Below, one piece after another: positions 1 through 10,139 of a stretch of DNA of 64,000 nucleotides. Location: the NCBI GenBank assembly GCA_029582155.1, contig CM055901.1, forward strand, positions 7,296,874 through 7,360,873. The letters are read 5' to 3'. The first letter of the stretch is position 1. Every line of letters begins with the position of its first letter. Origin of the DNA: Panopea generosa (taxonomy: Eukaryota > Mollusca > Bivalvia > Adapedonta > Hiatellidae). The notes under the pieces are model-generated. The model searched no databases and was not told where the DNA came from. It worked only from the letters and a program-made list of their open reading frames with translations. Position numbers and translations under genes: made by a program.

Positions 1-7
1 CCTCTAT

Positions 8-10
<3 letters not shown>

Positions 11-69
<59 letters not shown>

Positions 70-70
70 A
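11..70. repeat. (AC)n/(AT)n microsatellite
   Basis: Uninterrupted AC dinucleotides run to about 54 and are followed by AT dinucleotides. Confidence 0.95.
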
Positions 71-535
71 TATATTCTAAACATATTTTTTTTCAAAATA
101 CACAAATACATAATGTGGTAACAAAACATTGATGTACAATTACAGAAAAGGGATAAGAACAAAAGCATAATGCTTAAGGAATTTTTCTCCTAGCCATTTA
201 TAAATTACACGTTTATGGCAAATAGGTTACTCTAGTAAATAGTTTGATTGGCATAGAAGTGTGTGTTAATTCATTAATTTTGGATAAATACTATAATAAA
301 ATCTTGTAAAAATGCAAGGAATGAGGAAAAATGCTTGTATATAAGATGCTGTTTATCCAAGTATACACTTTGTGTTAATATCAAAAATGAACTACATAAA
401 TTGGTGAAGAGTGTCTTCCTCATTATGTGCACTTCACAGATTTATAATTGGTCAGTAAGTAATGAAATGTCAAACAAATTTCTGACCATTAATCAAAGTG
501 ATTTAGTAGCCAGAAAAAATATTCATTTTGTTTTT

Positions 536-895
536 TAAAATCACTGCAGATCTCTGCAGAGGGGTAGGAATCCTCCGAATGGGTGTCATGTTCATTTTAT
601 CTTTTTTTATCATGTTCACTATTGTGGTTAAATTATCAACCCCTGTGTGGTTTCAGGGAGCCATTTGAGTGATGGCAAGAATAGGACCACTGTGGCTCAT
701 ACATGTCGTAAGAAGCGACACTTTGAATAATACGATAGCATTCTGCATATTCATTTGTTGGTGTGTTTTTTCTAAATCTGTATGTTAATTTGTTGTTTTT
801 GTACATGTAGAGTGAACCTGGAATCTTCCTTCCTATTGGCGTCGATTAACCTATAATGTGTTGGTTACGCCGTAAAACCCTATTCATTCATTCAT
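536..895 (+). mobile_element. SINE-like repeat, family A (ATTC tail), full-length-like
   Basis: This sequence recurs at 52017-52415 in the same orientation, and its 3' part recurs inverted at 54353-54460 and 57122-57297. All copies share the segment before the tail (GTGAACCTGGAATCTTCC), a GCCGTTAAACCC-like end, and a simple ATTC-repeat tail. A short element with a tetranucleotide tail and several dispersed copies fits a SINE. I did not find a clear internal promoter in the head. Confidence 0.65.
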
Positions 896-1139
896 TTTAG
901 TTTGTATTTTGTATGTTTAATTTCTTTAAAATGATACCCTTTGAGGTGAATACAGTGCATGTTTATTGATTTTTCATCATAATACAAATTTTATAACAAA
1001 AGTCAAATAGTTTACCCATGTGTACGTACAGTACTTGTGTTTTTTTTTAACATCAATATGCAAACACTCTGTTTTACTATGTTTAAATGTATAATGTATT
1101 GGTCCTTCTGATAAATGTAATCCTAATATAAAAAGATAC

Positions 1140-1247
1140 CTGGAACTCAAATTGTCTGTTGGCACCACAGCTGCAGCTTGGTATATCGTTCGGGACAGGA
1201 TCATGTGCTATCCAGAGAGGACTTCCTCCTTTCTCATAGCGTAAAAC
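1140..1247 (-). CDS. PDCD2: PDCD2-type protein, one internal exon (C-terminal domain)
   Basis: The 108-nt exon is phase 0 at both ends and encodes 36 residues reading VLRYEKGG.PLWIA...DIPSC.CGA.R.FEFQ. That matches the start of the PDCD2 C-terminal domain (human: QILRYGRG..PIWIS...DIPDCPCGAKRILEFQ). The acceptor is TTCTTCAG at 1248-1249 and the donor is CAG|GTATCT at 1139-1138. PDCD2 and its yeast relative Tsr4 act as chaperones for ribosomal protein uS5 (RPS2). The next exon should begin MPQLL; I could not find it in 1-1139, so it probably lies left of the window. The MYND zinc-finger exons expected at higher coordinates were not found either. This is therefore either an exon of a large-intron gene or an isolated fragment. 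Confidence 0.75.
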
Positions 1248-1249
1248 CT

Positions 1250-2250
1250 GAAGAATAGTAAACATTTTGTATAAACCAGGATCCTTATAAACCATGATAT
1301 CAAACCTTTTATTTGAAATTCAACAAACAATAAAATCGGTAACAGATTATTTAAAAAAATGTCAGAAAAGATTTACATTGCCATCTTTTCTATATTAATT
1401 CTATCAACGATGAGTTGATGACTGAACTATACCTAAAGATGACAGGCTTGCTAAAGATAACTTGTGGCAATATATTCCTGAGCTTTGATAATATTACTTC
1501 AAACCATAATCAATTAATTATCAATTATTATCAATGAAATGCAAAAAAGAAATGAACATTAGTCACACTATAATAATAATTTATATCAATTTTTTTTTTA
1601 CAACAACAAAGTTTCAATTAATGCATTAATTAGGTATACGGTACATGTTACTTATATATTTATTCATTACTCAAAAAATATATGCAGCATAATATTATTC
1701 ATAAAACATATGAAGTATACCGCTATTAGTTTTGTCCGACCTCTATTGTGACCTCGTGAAGCTATTTCCTTCTATTTTAATATGCTTAATTTCTCATAAA
1801 GTTTGTTTATTGCTCATAAGAGAAAGCTAATGATTTAAAGTCGTTTTAATATACACTGGTATACTACTTAATACGTTGTTATATAAAAATGATATTTGTT
1901 AGAATGCAGAAAGTAACTATTCGGATAGCATGCATTCCAAAAGCCTGAATCATAGTGTGACTATCAATGATTAAGTACCATTGCAGTGAAGAATTGGGAA
2001 AGTCAACAAGTTAAAATCGACATTCAATAATTCAGTCTTTGTGGTAGAGTTCCTAAATCATACAGCCCTAGCAAGTGGCAGAGGTACTAAGGACAACTTG
2101 TGTTTCAGCACAGAACCAATTTCTACATTTCAGCTAGCATTTACAGCTGACAAAGATATGTTTAAACGTTTAAATGTTTAAAAGACTCTGAAGTAGTTGT
2201 TTGTCATCTTTAGTAACCTGAACTTTCTGCATGTTTTAAACATCATATAT
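1250..2250. other. AT-rich non-coding stretch
   Basis: I see no exon, RNA gene or element end here. It would be intronic if the PDCD2 exon belongs to a longer minus-strand gene. Confidence 0.4.
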
Positions 2251-4020
2251 CAACGCAAATGTTTTGGGGAGTTTTTCTTCAAAGGATCATACTCAGAAAA
2301 TGTCAAAATCATCCATTTGTTTGATCAAAACTTGAACATCAGACTCATTAAGATCAGTTTCTAAAGGCAGACAATCATATCTGGTGTAGGTATGGTCTTC
2401 CTTTGCACCACTTTCTCCTTATAGTGACTTCTCTAATACATCCGACTGAGTTGTCAAAGTGACACAGAATTTGTCTCTGCTTGGTCATTTAATGTTATTC
2501 CTATTTTCCTATTGTTCATTTTACAAATGTTTTCATCCATCTTGTTGCTTGGTCAGTGTTCAGTGATTTTGCTCCTTTTGACTATAAAAAATCCTATCTT
2601 TAAAATTCCTTATACATATCTGGTGCTGTCTTTCGAGATACTTCATATCATCTATGTAAACAGGTCCTGATTGCCGCAAACAAGTTTGTTTTTTTAAGAA
2701 TAGAGTGGCTGATCTGCTGTGATAATGGTGTTGCTTTGACCAATATGATTTGAAATTGCTTCAAATGTTTGCACATCATTTTGACTGTTTTGCTAAAAAT
2801 CTATTTAAATATTCCGAATATGTGCTGTTTAACGTGTTTCATTATTGTTTGTGTACCATCTACTTGCATTTATGTTGTCAGGTCCATGTATTGGATATAG
2901 CCTACCATCATTGCTTTATCTAAGTGGATAGTTTTCATAGTATCAGCAGAAGCAAGTTTGCCCATTTCACAAATTCTGGTATTAGTACCCACATAATATT
3001 CTCTAGAGTTTGATTATATTTCCCAACCACCTTATTGTGCTGTTAACTATGTTTCTTTTATCTAACGTTGCTTCAACAGTACCAATATTATCACAGGAGT
3101 AGTGAGCAAATGTATCATTTTCTATATTTTCATGGGCATAAACAGATCATATCCATTTTTTATATACATCCCAAGACTGTCATTTGTAATTAAGTTGTCA
3201 ATTCGACTGAAATATTTATTTTCAAGAGTGTGGTTGACAGCATGAAAAAGACTGACACTCATTTCAGAACGAGTTGTCTTGTGAAGAGCATGTCCAAGGC
3301 CAACATGTTGTGATTGTATATGCCGTTAGATAGGCCAAATACTATATCTCCTGCGCTAGTATACAAACTTTACAGTTCTCCGCATAGGTTCCAACTTCAG
3401 CATTGCCGTCTAGAATAATCGTCATACCACCAAATAGCAGGCGAGATAGAGAAAGAACCTTCCAGGATTTACCTTGTCTACATAATCAATGTATATTCCT
3501 TCCAATCTCAACTCTTACTTGTTGAGCAGCAGTCAACACTTTCCTGTATAAGTATACTTTCATATGTCTCTAGAATACTTGAATCATTATCAGATAAATC
3601 AGTATATGACCCAAAATCAGACGCATAGATGGTGGTCAATAAACTGTGCTTTTGGGCTAGTAGCTTTTTTGATGTCTTTATAGAACGATCCTCATATTTG
3701 CTTGGAACAGACGGAATTAATACCCGCGTCCTTGTAAAATAGCTACTCAAGTCGCTACCAATATTCACTGGAGCTAAACCCTTTTCCAGTTCAAATCATA
3801 ATTCTGTCATAAGTGTATCATCTTCGATAGTATCCTTATACTTTACAATTTGTTTAAACTTTGACAGACATTTTAGAATGTATCTTACTTCAGACGCAAT
3901 AAGGTCATTTACAGCCGCAATACATATTCTTGAAAAATATCACTCTTATACAGTGTAACTTTTTTTACATCTTCCGACTGAAATGAAATACTCCAATCAG
4001 TGGGTAATATTTTGCTCAAG
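2250..4020 (-). pseudogene. Decayed coding-like tract, unknown repeat-associated family
   Basis: On the minus strand, short open stretches in several frames have coding-like composition. The longest is 3508-3768. One stretch near 3060-3130 reads HYSCDNIG...EATLD. I recall a similar D-N-I/V-D...TLDG motif in multi-copy hypothetical proteins of bivalves and cnidarians; this is memory, not a search. The tract looks like a broken copy of such a gene or of a mobile element's gene. No functional assignment is made. Confidence 0.35.
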
Positions 4021-4111
4021 TTGCTGAACGGACAGGAGCATTTTTTAACACTTCTGCAACACTACTAAAAGGAGGTCCAGGAGGTCCCATTTTTCCTTTT
4101 GGTTTATCAAT

Positions 4112-4404
4112 TTTTTTTTTGGAATTGATTGATTGAATATTTAGCGTCATTTTTATGCCATCGAGGGCTAACAGATGATCAGTTAACCAACCACTGTTTC
4201 CTGGGATTAACCAGTACTCGAGCACACCCCATCTCCGCAAGTAACTGATAACTTTCCCACTTGAATCAGTGGTGAGAGACGAATGATAATGAGACACAAT
4301 GTCGTATATCAATCATCACGGAGACTGTTGCCGGGCGGGGGATTCGAACTCACGACCCTTAAATTGGTAGTCAGACGTGTAACCGACTGAGCTAATCGGG
4401 CCCG
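4112..4404 (-). mobile_element. tRNA-derived SINE, family B
   Basis: The minus strand starts at 4404 with a tRNA-like head. It has an A box (TAGCTCAGTCGG), a B box (GAGTTCGAATC) and a closing GCCCGGC stem, followed by a body of about 200 bp and a GATT-rich tail. A near-identical copy lies at 30338-30627, with decayed copies at 53985-54275 and 61452-61735. Confidence 0.8.
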
Positions 4405-5126
4405 GCTTTTGTAATTGAATGCACTATAACAAATTTTATGCCATAAAATGTTTCAATCTCGCCAAGTGTCACGATCAAAACTGTCAATTCTGTCAAGAAC
4501 TTCTATACTGGAGGTAACAAGTAATATTCTACGAATCTCAGATACTTTGTATGGCATCTTTATATATGTGGTGACAACTTTTACTAGTTGTACGTACAAT
4601 TAAGGTAATTTGATTACATCATAACATGAACTCTCTTTCTTTTACATTTACTTTTAATTTCAGGTATATATATTCGTAATTGTTATTTCTCCTTGAATCG
4701 CATTTCAATTTGAAAAGAATAAATGATAAAAAAATATGCACCACTGTGTATTGTCGTAATGTGTAGAACATACGGACGCTCAAGCGTACACATAACCTTA
4801 AGAGTTAATTTAAGTATTTAAGTTCAAAGATATGTATAATATTGAAGGTTAATAAAAAATTACAGATTTGCAATAAACAACAACTACTGAAATTGTCTAC
4901 ATTTTAAATGCACTAATTGAACTTTCGGCTCGTATAAAAACAAGCAGAAAGACAGGCGTGCTTCAATATCCTTTAAATAGATGCTTCATAGTCCTTTACA
5001 CTGTTTCATTAGACTATTAACAAGATGTCATTACAGAAAAAAATATATAAAGCAACATATATAATTGTAACATTAGTGACAATAACTTATATACATTACC
5101 GTTTTATTAATATTTTTGCACCTGAT

Positions 5127-5139
5127 TGACCTTTGACCT
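5127..5139 (-). promoter_or_regulatory. Perfect DR1 nuclear-receptor-type motif
   Basis: The minus strand reads AGGTCAAAGGTCA, a perfect one-base-spaced direct repeat as bound by HNF4 or RXR-type receptors. No nearby gene start is visible, and molluscan dispersed repeats often contain GGTCA runs, so function is doubtful. Confidence 0.25.
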
Positions 5140-5430
5140 CAACTGTGACCTTAAAACGCAGTTTCATGAGTGGCATTCATCATCACACGATGCTAAACAT
5201 ATTGGGGAATGTTGTTATGGTACTTAAAAAATTCTGCTAAAAATTGCCATCAACAGTTAAAATATGGTCATTTTGCTTTTTTGCATTGTGCCTACTATAA
5301 GTCATGTCATGGTCGACACCAAATTTATTGGTTTGGCAGAGGCCTTGATATTGTATCTATGGTTTGCATTGTAGCTATGCACACTCGCCGTAGTCTGATC
5401 TGTACATTTATGTCTTGGTTATTCACAAAT

Positions 5431-5432
<2 letters not shown>

Positions 5433-5484
<52 letters not shown>

Positions 5485-5492
5485 CTCTCTCT
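5433..5492. repeat. (CT)n microsatellite
   Basis: About 60 bases of CT dinucleotide with one interruption. Confidence 0.95.
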
Positions 5493-5919
5493 ACATATAT
5501 ATATATATTATCTGCGGAACTGTATTGTTTTCTGTATCATGCTGGTTTATGAGTGTAGTTTTGCACTAAAACGTTAAACTTTTGCAAAATCCAGAGGGAT
5601 GTTAATTCGACGAGTAGCTTATCATTGATATAAATTAGATACGTTATTCACAGCTACTAAAGAGGCACTCCCAGGGGTTTTGGAAATCTGGGGAACATGG
5701 CCAATTACTTTAGAGAGCTGGACAATACATTAGCCATTACTTTCAAAGATAAGAGATCTAGGGAAAAACGTTTTAGGAACTATGGCAAATACTTTTTGGG
5801 ATCTGGGGAACAGGGACCCCCTGGGAGAGCCGCACTAAAACTTCTTCACACTCTATTGTAAACGTCGTTGTTTCGTAGTAGAATTTTCTATGTTGCAGCC
5901 TTGCCGACGATGGTAATCG

Positions 5920-6345
5920 TTTTTAAAGAAAATATATTAGGATTTTTTCAAACTTTTAAAATTGCCGAAACTGTTTTATTCCAATATATCATGCCTATTA
6001 TATACTTACTGGCCTCGAATTGTGAACAGATTATCTATTTAAACGTGCCATTTATATATATTGAAAATGGTTTCCTAACTTGGGCTATGCGCCAACGTCA
6101 GAATAGAATAGAATTCCCGTTTGAAATTGCAACACATTCAAGCAGTATATCAGTGCTGTCTAGTTATAGAATGAAGATTTCGTTCCAAGTTTACCACTCT
6201 AATTAAAATATCGATTTTGTCACGTTTTGGTGGATTTGACGTACCCAACCAATCGGATTTAAATTATCAATAGTAATGAGATCATTAATATCCATTTTAA
6301 TATATTGTTTTAAAGATATTTAAAGCGTTTTTATTTATATAGATT
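5920..6345 (+). repeat. Dispersed AT-rich repeat with TTAA-like 5' edge
   Basis: It is alignable by eye with 59147-59660 (shared TTTTTTCAAA.CTTTAAAATTG start, later a GATTTCCTTACTTGGCT-like block, then a TCACGTTTTGGTGGATTTGA-like block). The distal part also matches 57405-57560. The partner copy begins TTAA-AGGAAGTATATCCC, suggesting a TTAA-inserting non-autonomous DNA element. The open frame across it is not convincing as a gene. Confidence 0.5.
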
Positions 6346-6437
6346 TATTCCCTTTAAAAGAAACTGCTGAGCATGATGACCCTGTCTATGATGTAGCTTA
6401 TTATGATGAAGATTATGGAGAAGAAGAAAACGAAAAA

Positions 6438-6560
6438 ACTTATTTATTTAACTTCGATTGTGAAACAAGTTCTCACACTCGAAATCTTTATGATGGAACC
6501 AGTACTAAGTATATACGGATAAAGTGTCTTTCTCAAGGACACCACACATAGCCGTAGGGT
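6438..6560 (-). mobile_element. SINE fragment, family C
   Basis: It matches the tail half of the fuller copy at 9905-10128 (shared TTCGATTGTGAAACAAGTTC and AAGGACAC.ACACATAGCCGTAG). The tRNA-like head is missing where the sequence runs into a GT/G-rich tract. Confidence 0.6.
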
Positions 6561-6569
6561 GGGGGTGGT

Positions 6570-6581
<12 letters not shown>

Positions 6582-6600
<19 letters not shown>

Positions 6601-6611
6601 GGGGGGGGGGG
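6582..6611. repeat. Poly-G tract
   Basis: About 28 consecutive G. Length is unreliable in assemblies. Confidence 0.85.
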
Positions 6612-6676
6612 TCGATTCCACGAACACACATTGTTTGAGATGCAGAAATGAATTCCAAATATACTATTTTACTTAC

Positions 6677-6811
6677 TTGTTTCCACATGCGTAATGTCCG
6701 TTCTATGGCCGTTAGTCACATGATAGCCTGGGCCAGTTCCATAAAGAAGACTGGTGTATGGGAGACCGTCTGATGCGCGGGCAAGACCTCCTTGGCCGTT
6801 GTCCACCTTGC
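6677..6811 (-). CDS. Alkaline phosphatase, downstream exon
   Basis: The 135-nt exon (phase 1 in, phase 1 out) continues directly from the exon at 8294-8485. It encodes GKVDNGQGG..., then a DGLPYTSLLYGTGPGY segment, matching the DGKPYT..YGNGPGY region of animal alkaline phosphatases. The acceptor is TATAG|GC and the donor is A|GTAAGT at 6676. These enzymes are GPI-anchored, zinc-dependent phosphomonoesterases on the cell surface. The next expected segment, with the zinc-binding HGGEDV motif, was not found on the minus strand between here and the window start. A PDCD2 exon intervenes, so the gene may be truncated or a pseudogene. Confidence 0.8.
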
Positions 6812-7079
6812 CTATACACGGTGTGGGTAAAAAAGAGAATACAATATTATTGGAATTATTAACAAAAGACATCCACAGAATCAAGTGTCTCGCCTATATT
6901 AACGCTCTATCACAAGTCAGGCAATGGACAATCTAGATAACGAAGCAAGACCAAGGCTTGGTAAGTAACATCAAATAGAGATTCAATACCATTTCACGAT
7001 ATTTGTCCATTTACTTTTTATGAAGGATATTTTTGCTTATAAGCAAAGTGTATAATGCATTGCAGCGATTCAATCAGGT

Positions 7080-8060
7080 GTGATACACATATGTAAGTTA
7101 TAGGGGTCAAAGCTTATTAATTACCCGTAGATAACCATGTCTAGGTCATACAAAATACTGCTGCATTATGTCTCGTAATTTGTTGTTATTTTAGCCGCAG
7201 TATACACATTTTGTAATCAGAAGCACATTAACAATTTATTCAGAAATTGCTGGGAATGGTTTTGTTTTGATGAGAATGTCATTCTGCAATGTAAAAATTT
7301 TAGTTTGTGTTCCTGAGATGAATGGAAAATGATTGAAAACGAGATATTGCGAGATTTTTCGTGAATTCGCGAGTGTTCACAATATCTCACCCAGTAGCCT
7401 TTCCTTCTCTATTGAAGAGGTATATGTCATCCGAAATAGGCTGCATCGTTTTGAATCAAAGTTTGCGTCTCTGAGACATTTTTTTCATAACCCCCACTCC
7501 CCCCCCCCCTCCCCCCCAAAAAAAAGTCCTAAATACGAAACATAAGGTGTAGCTAAATCAATTATCTATAAGGTCAAGGTCATCCAAAATTGCTGCATGG
7601 TTTTGAGTAGTTGTACCAATTACATAATTGTTATTACAATTCCGGGAAATGGGGTAAATAGTTGAACAGTTGAAATAAAGTTGAGCTAAATCAAAATTGT
7701 AATATTTTGTGAACAAAGTTCATTTCCTGCATAGGCCAAGGTCAATACCATTAAAAAAGCTAAATAATTTTGAGAGTGACACCCATTACACAACAATGAC
7801 CAAAACTTGTCTCTTGGGAAAACAGTGTTATGTTGATGTAAAAGACTAGGTGCATTTATATATGTTTATTAATCTATCTAATGAGACATGTTCATACACA
7901 TGCATGCATGTAATACTGCCTCCAGTGTATGCTTTCAAACCATAGAGAAACTGGTGGTTTATAACAACACATTAGATAATGTATAAGTATATGTTATTAG
8001 AAACGGAGTTTTATGTAAACATTGTACATATTATGCTATTCATTCGTAGAGGTCAAGGTC
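7080..8060. repeat. Diverged dispersed or tandem repeats with GGTCAAGGTCA-type blocks
   Basis: Blocks near 7110-7165, 7575-7615, 7730-7790 and 8040-8105 each combine AGGTCA-type sequence with a following CATNCAAAA-like stretch and similar spacing. They look like old copies of one repeat lying in the alkaline phosphatase intron. Boundaries are not clear. Confidence 0.3.
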
Positions 8061-8293
8061 ACCCGAAACACTAAGCGCATTTTTCTGAGTATACTAACCA
8101 CAATGCAGAGCTCTATGAACCGAATTATAGTGTTTACAAAAACAAACAATAGCAAAAACAATAACAATAGTTTTAAAAAGTAACATATCGAAATAAGGTG
8201 ACGTCGCACACCAATCTCCCTCGCAGAGTTATCGTTCGTTACACTCATTCACGTAATGTAATGAGTGGAATGTGTTAGAGGTCGCACACTTGC

Positions 8294-8485
8294 CTAAGAT
8301 AGGGTTTCCTCTTGACGCATATCCCGCCATCGTCAACGTATGTGAGTGATTAGCCGTCACAACGATCAGTGTGTCTGATTCTTTCGTAAGTTCAACACCC
8401 TTTGCAACGGCATTTTGGAACGCAACCGTGTCATACAAGGCGAGTTTTGGTGTACTGGCGTGGTGACCACGATCGATGTTACCAC
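8294..8485 (-). CDS. Alkaline phosphatase, metal-site exon with Asp-to-Asn change
   Basis: The 192-nt exon (phase 1 in and out) encodes (G)GNIDRGHH..., then YDTVAFQNAV, LIVVTANHSHT and AGYASRGNPILG. It aligns with the GGRIDHGHH...DTVAF...TLIVVTADHSHT...GY..RGN.I region of animal alkaline phosphatases. The zinc-ligand Asp and second His of IDxGHH are present. The Asp of TADHSH, a zinc ligand in the well-studied family members, is Asn here. The acceptor is TTTAG at 8487-8486. The downstream boundary fits a GC donor (TTAG|GCAAGT, intron from 8293), which keeps frame with the exon at 6811-6677. No upstream exons were recognised, so this may be a decayed or diverged paralogue. Confidence 0.85.
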
Positions 8486-8531
8486 CTAAATATATAATTA
8501 TATCGAAATATTATGTTATTTTGGAAAAATA

Positions 8532-8661
8532 CGAGGGGTGCGATATATGAATTATATAAACATCAATGAAATTTACTTTAATGCTGAGTCAACATTTTGC
8601 TTCAACAACATTATCAGTTATTAAAAGAGCATTTTTCTGGTAACATTTTCAACACCCCTCG
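8532..8661. mobile_element. Short inverted-repeat transposon (mariner-like MITE)
   Basis: The 130-bp element starts CGAGGGGTG and ends CACCCCTCG (perfect inverted ends), flanked on both sides by TA (8530-8531 and 8662-8663). A TA duplication with CGAGGG-type ends is typical of Tc1/mariner derivatives. It has no coding capacity. Confidence 0.75.
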
Positions 8662-8814
8662 TATGCAAATAGAAATTTGTCTGTCTATTTATACATCTTT
8701 ATGAAGTCTGGAATCAAAGAGCATGACGTCAGTTGGTTTGTTTGCTGACAAAAATTAAGTATAACGAGATTTAAATTACTGTTTTTGACATTATGTGGAG
8801 TTCTAAGTTCGGGG

Positions 8815-8960
8815 AGTGTCTAAGCTATATACCACCCTGTCCAACGTATACGTGACATAAACGGCTACTACGCCGCATTTACGGTGATAACTTACACACG
8901 GTAAACCGGTACTTCCTGTTATTTTTGTGCACGCGGTCGAACACTGAGGTAAGAAAACCC
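8815..8960. promoter_or_regulatory. CpG-containing island-like patch, possible promoter
   Basis: It is denser in CpG than its surroundings and ends with a GAG|GTAAGA donor-like site on the plus strand near 8947. It could be a promoter with a non-coding first exon. No downstream coding exon was found to support this. Confidence 0.2.
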
Positions 8961-9904
8961 CTTTATTTTCATATTATTATTTCGTTTTTAAATCAAAGTT
9001 ATAGCCGATACGAGCGGCATTATATTTAAGTTTCAAGCGAACATGTGTTTTTGAATGAGAACATGACCGTTTCCTCAAACATTCGAGAAACGTGACGGAA
9101 TGAACCATTTTCAGATTGAAAACAGCTCAATTTATTACTTCGGAAGCATTTATGGGACTACTTTATATGTTTAACATTTGTTTTATGTATCAATATACCA
9201 AATGATATCAGTAAAATTACAAGCTGATGTTATAAGGCTGGTAAACGTAAAAAATGTGCTTAGTACGTAGCATAAGTAGGTGCCTCGTATATTGTACACT
9301 ACATAAGTCGGTTTATTGTGTCATTTAGCGGTATTATAATAGCATGAAATAATACTACCATCCAACTATTTCAGGGTTGTTTTTAAGTTGTATCGTTGGT
9401 AACACTTCACACATTAACTAAGCATTTTTTCCGTTTTAGAACTTTATTGTCCATCTCACTTTTTTGTATGACATATCACAGCTGTTTCAGATCCATAGAC
9501 CATTACCTGTTCTTCATGTAATAAATGTACAATATTTCCATTGTTCTATTCGTCTATAAGCCTTCGGTGGCATACACTGACGCTAAATATTCAAACAAAA
9601 CATTGTTCTAATAATCTTTCTTTTAGCTGTAAAGAGTCGAAGATTATAATTATATATTAGCCTCACTGAGGAAAACGGAGGCACTTGCCTCCTGTAGAAT
9701 GTGTGGAGTTTCACACGAGATAAATATTACGCCTTTTACAAAACTCAATATTTTACGTGGATACACGTACGTCAAATTTTTGCCGTTATATCAACTTTTT
9801 ATTGCAAATGACGGGGAAAAATACTCAAATTATGACGTATCAAGATAAAAACCCTGCACGTTTCAATATATCAATGTAAAAAATTGATAAAATGGTTAGT
9901 TTAA

Positions 9905-10128
9905 ATTTATTTATTTTACTTCGATTGTGAAACAAGTTCTTACAACTTAGACAAATCACGCTCGAAGTCTTCCTGGGCAGAACCAGTACAAAGCATATGC
10001 GGAAAAAGTGTCTTGCTCAAGGACACTACACATAGCCGTAGCGGAGGATCGAACCCACGACCCTCCGATCATGGATTCGGTGCTCTACCACTGGAACACG
10101 CGCTTCACATCCACGTGCTTCACATAAA
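9905..10128 (-). mobile_element. tRNA-derived SINE, family C, fuller copy
   Basis: Minus-strand head near 10100-10030 carries an A box (CCAGTGGTAGAGCA) and a B box (GGGTTCGATCC). The body and tail match 6438-6560. The tail is AT-rich (TTTATTTATTTTA on the plus strand). Confidence 0.75.
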
Positions 10129-10139
10129 ATGGTTGATAT

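Larger units (their letters stand above)
4405..5900. other. Non-coding stretch, no gene recognised
   Basis: It is AT-rich and contains a DR1-like motif (5127-5139), a CT microsatellite and no credible exon. Confidence 0.4.

Noticed and set aside
4016-4312. Minus-strand frame with GPPGPP suggesting collagen
   Set aside because: A single short motif, and most of the frame is the family-B SINE.
6360-6440. Plus-strand acidic coding-like stretch (EHDDPVYDVAYYDEDYGEEE)
   Set aside because: Short, no splice sites that give a gene model, and it runs straight into a SINE fragment.
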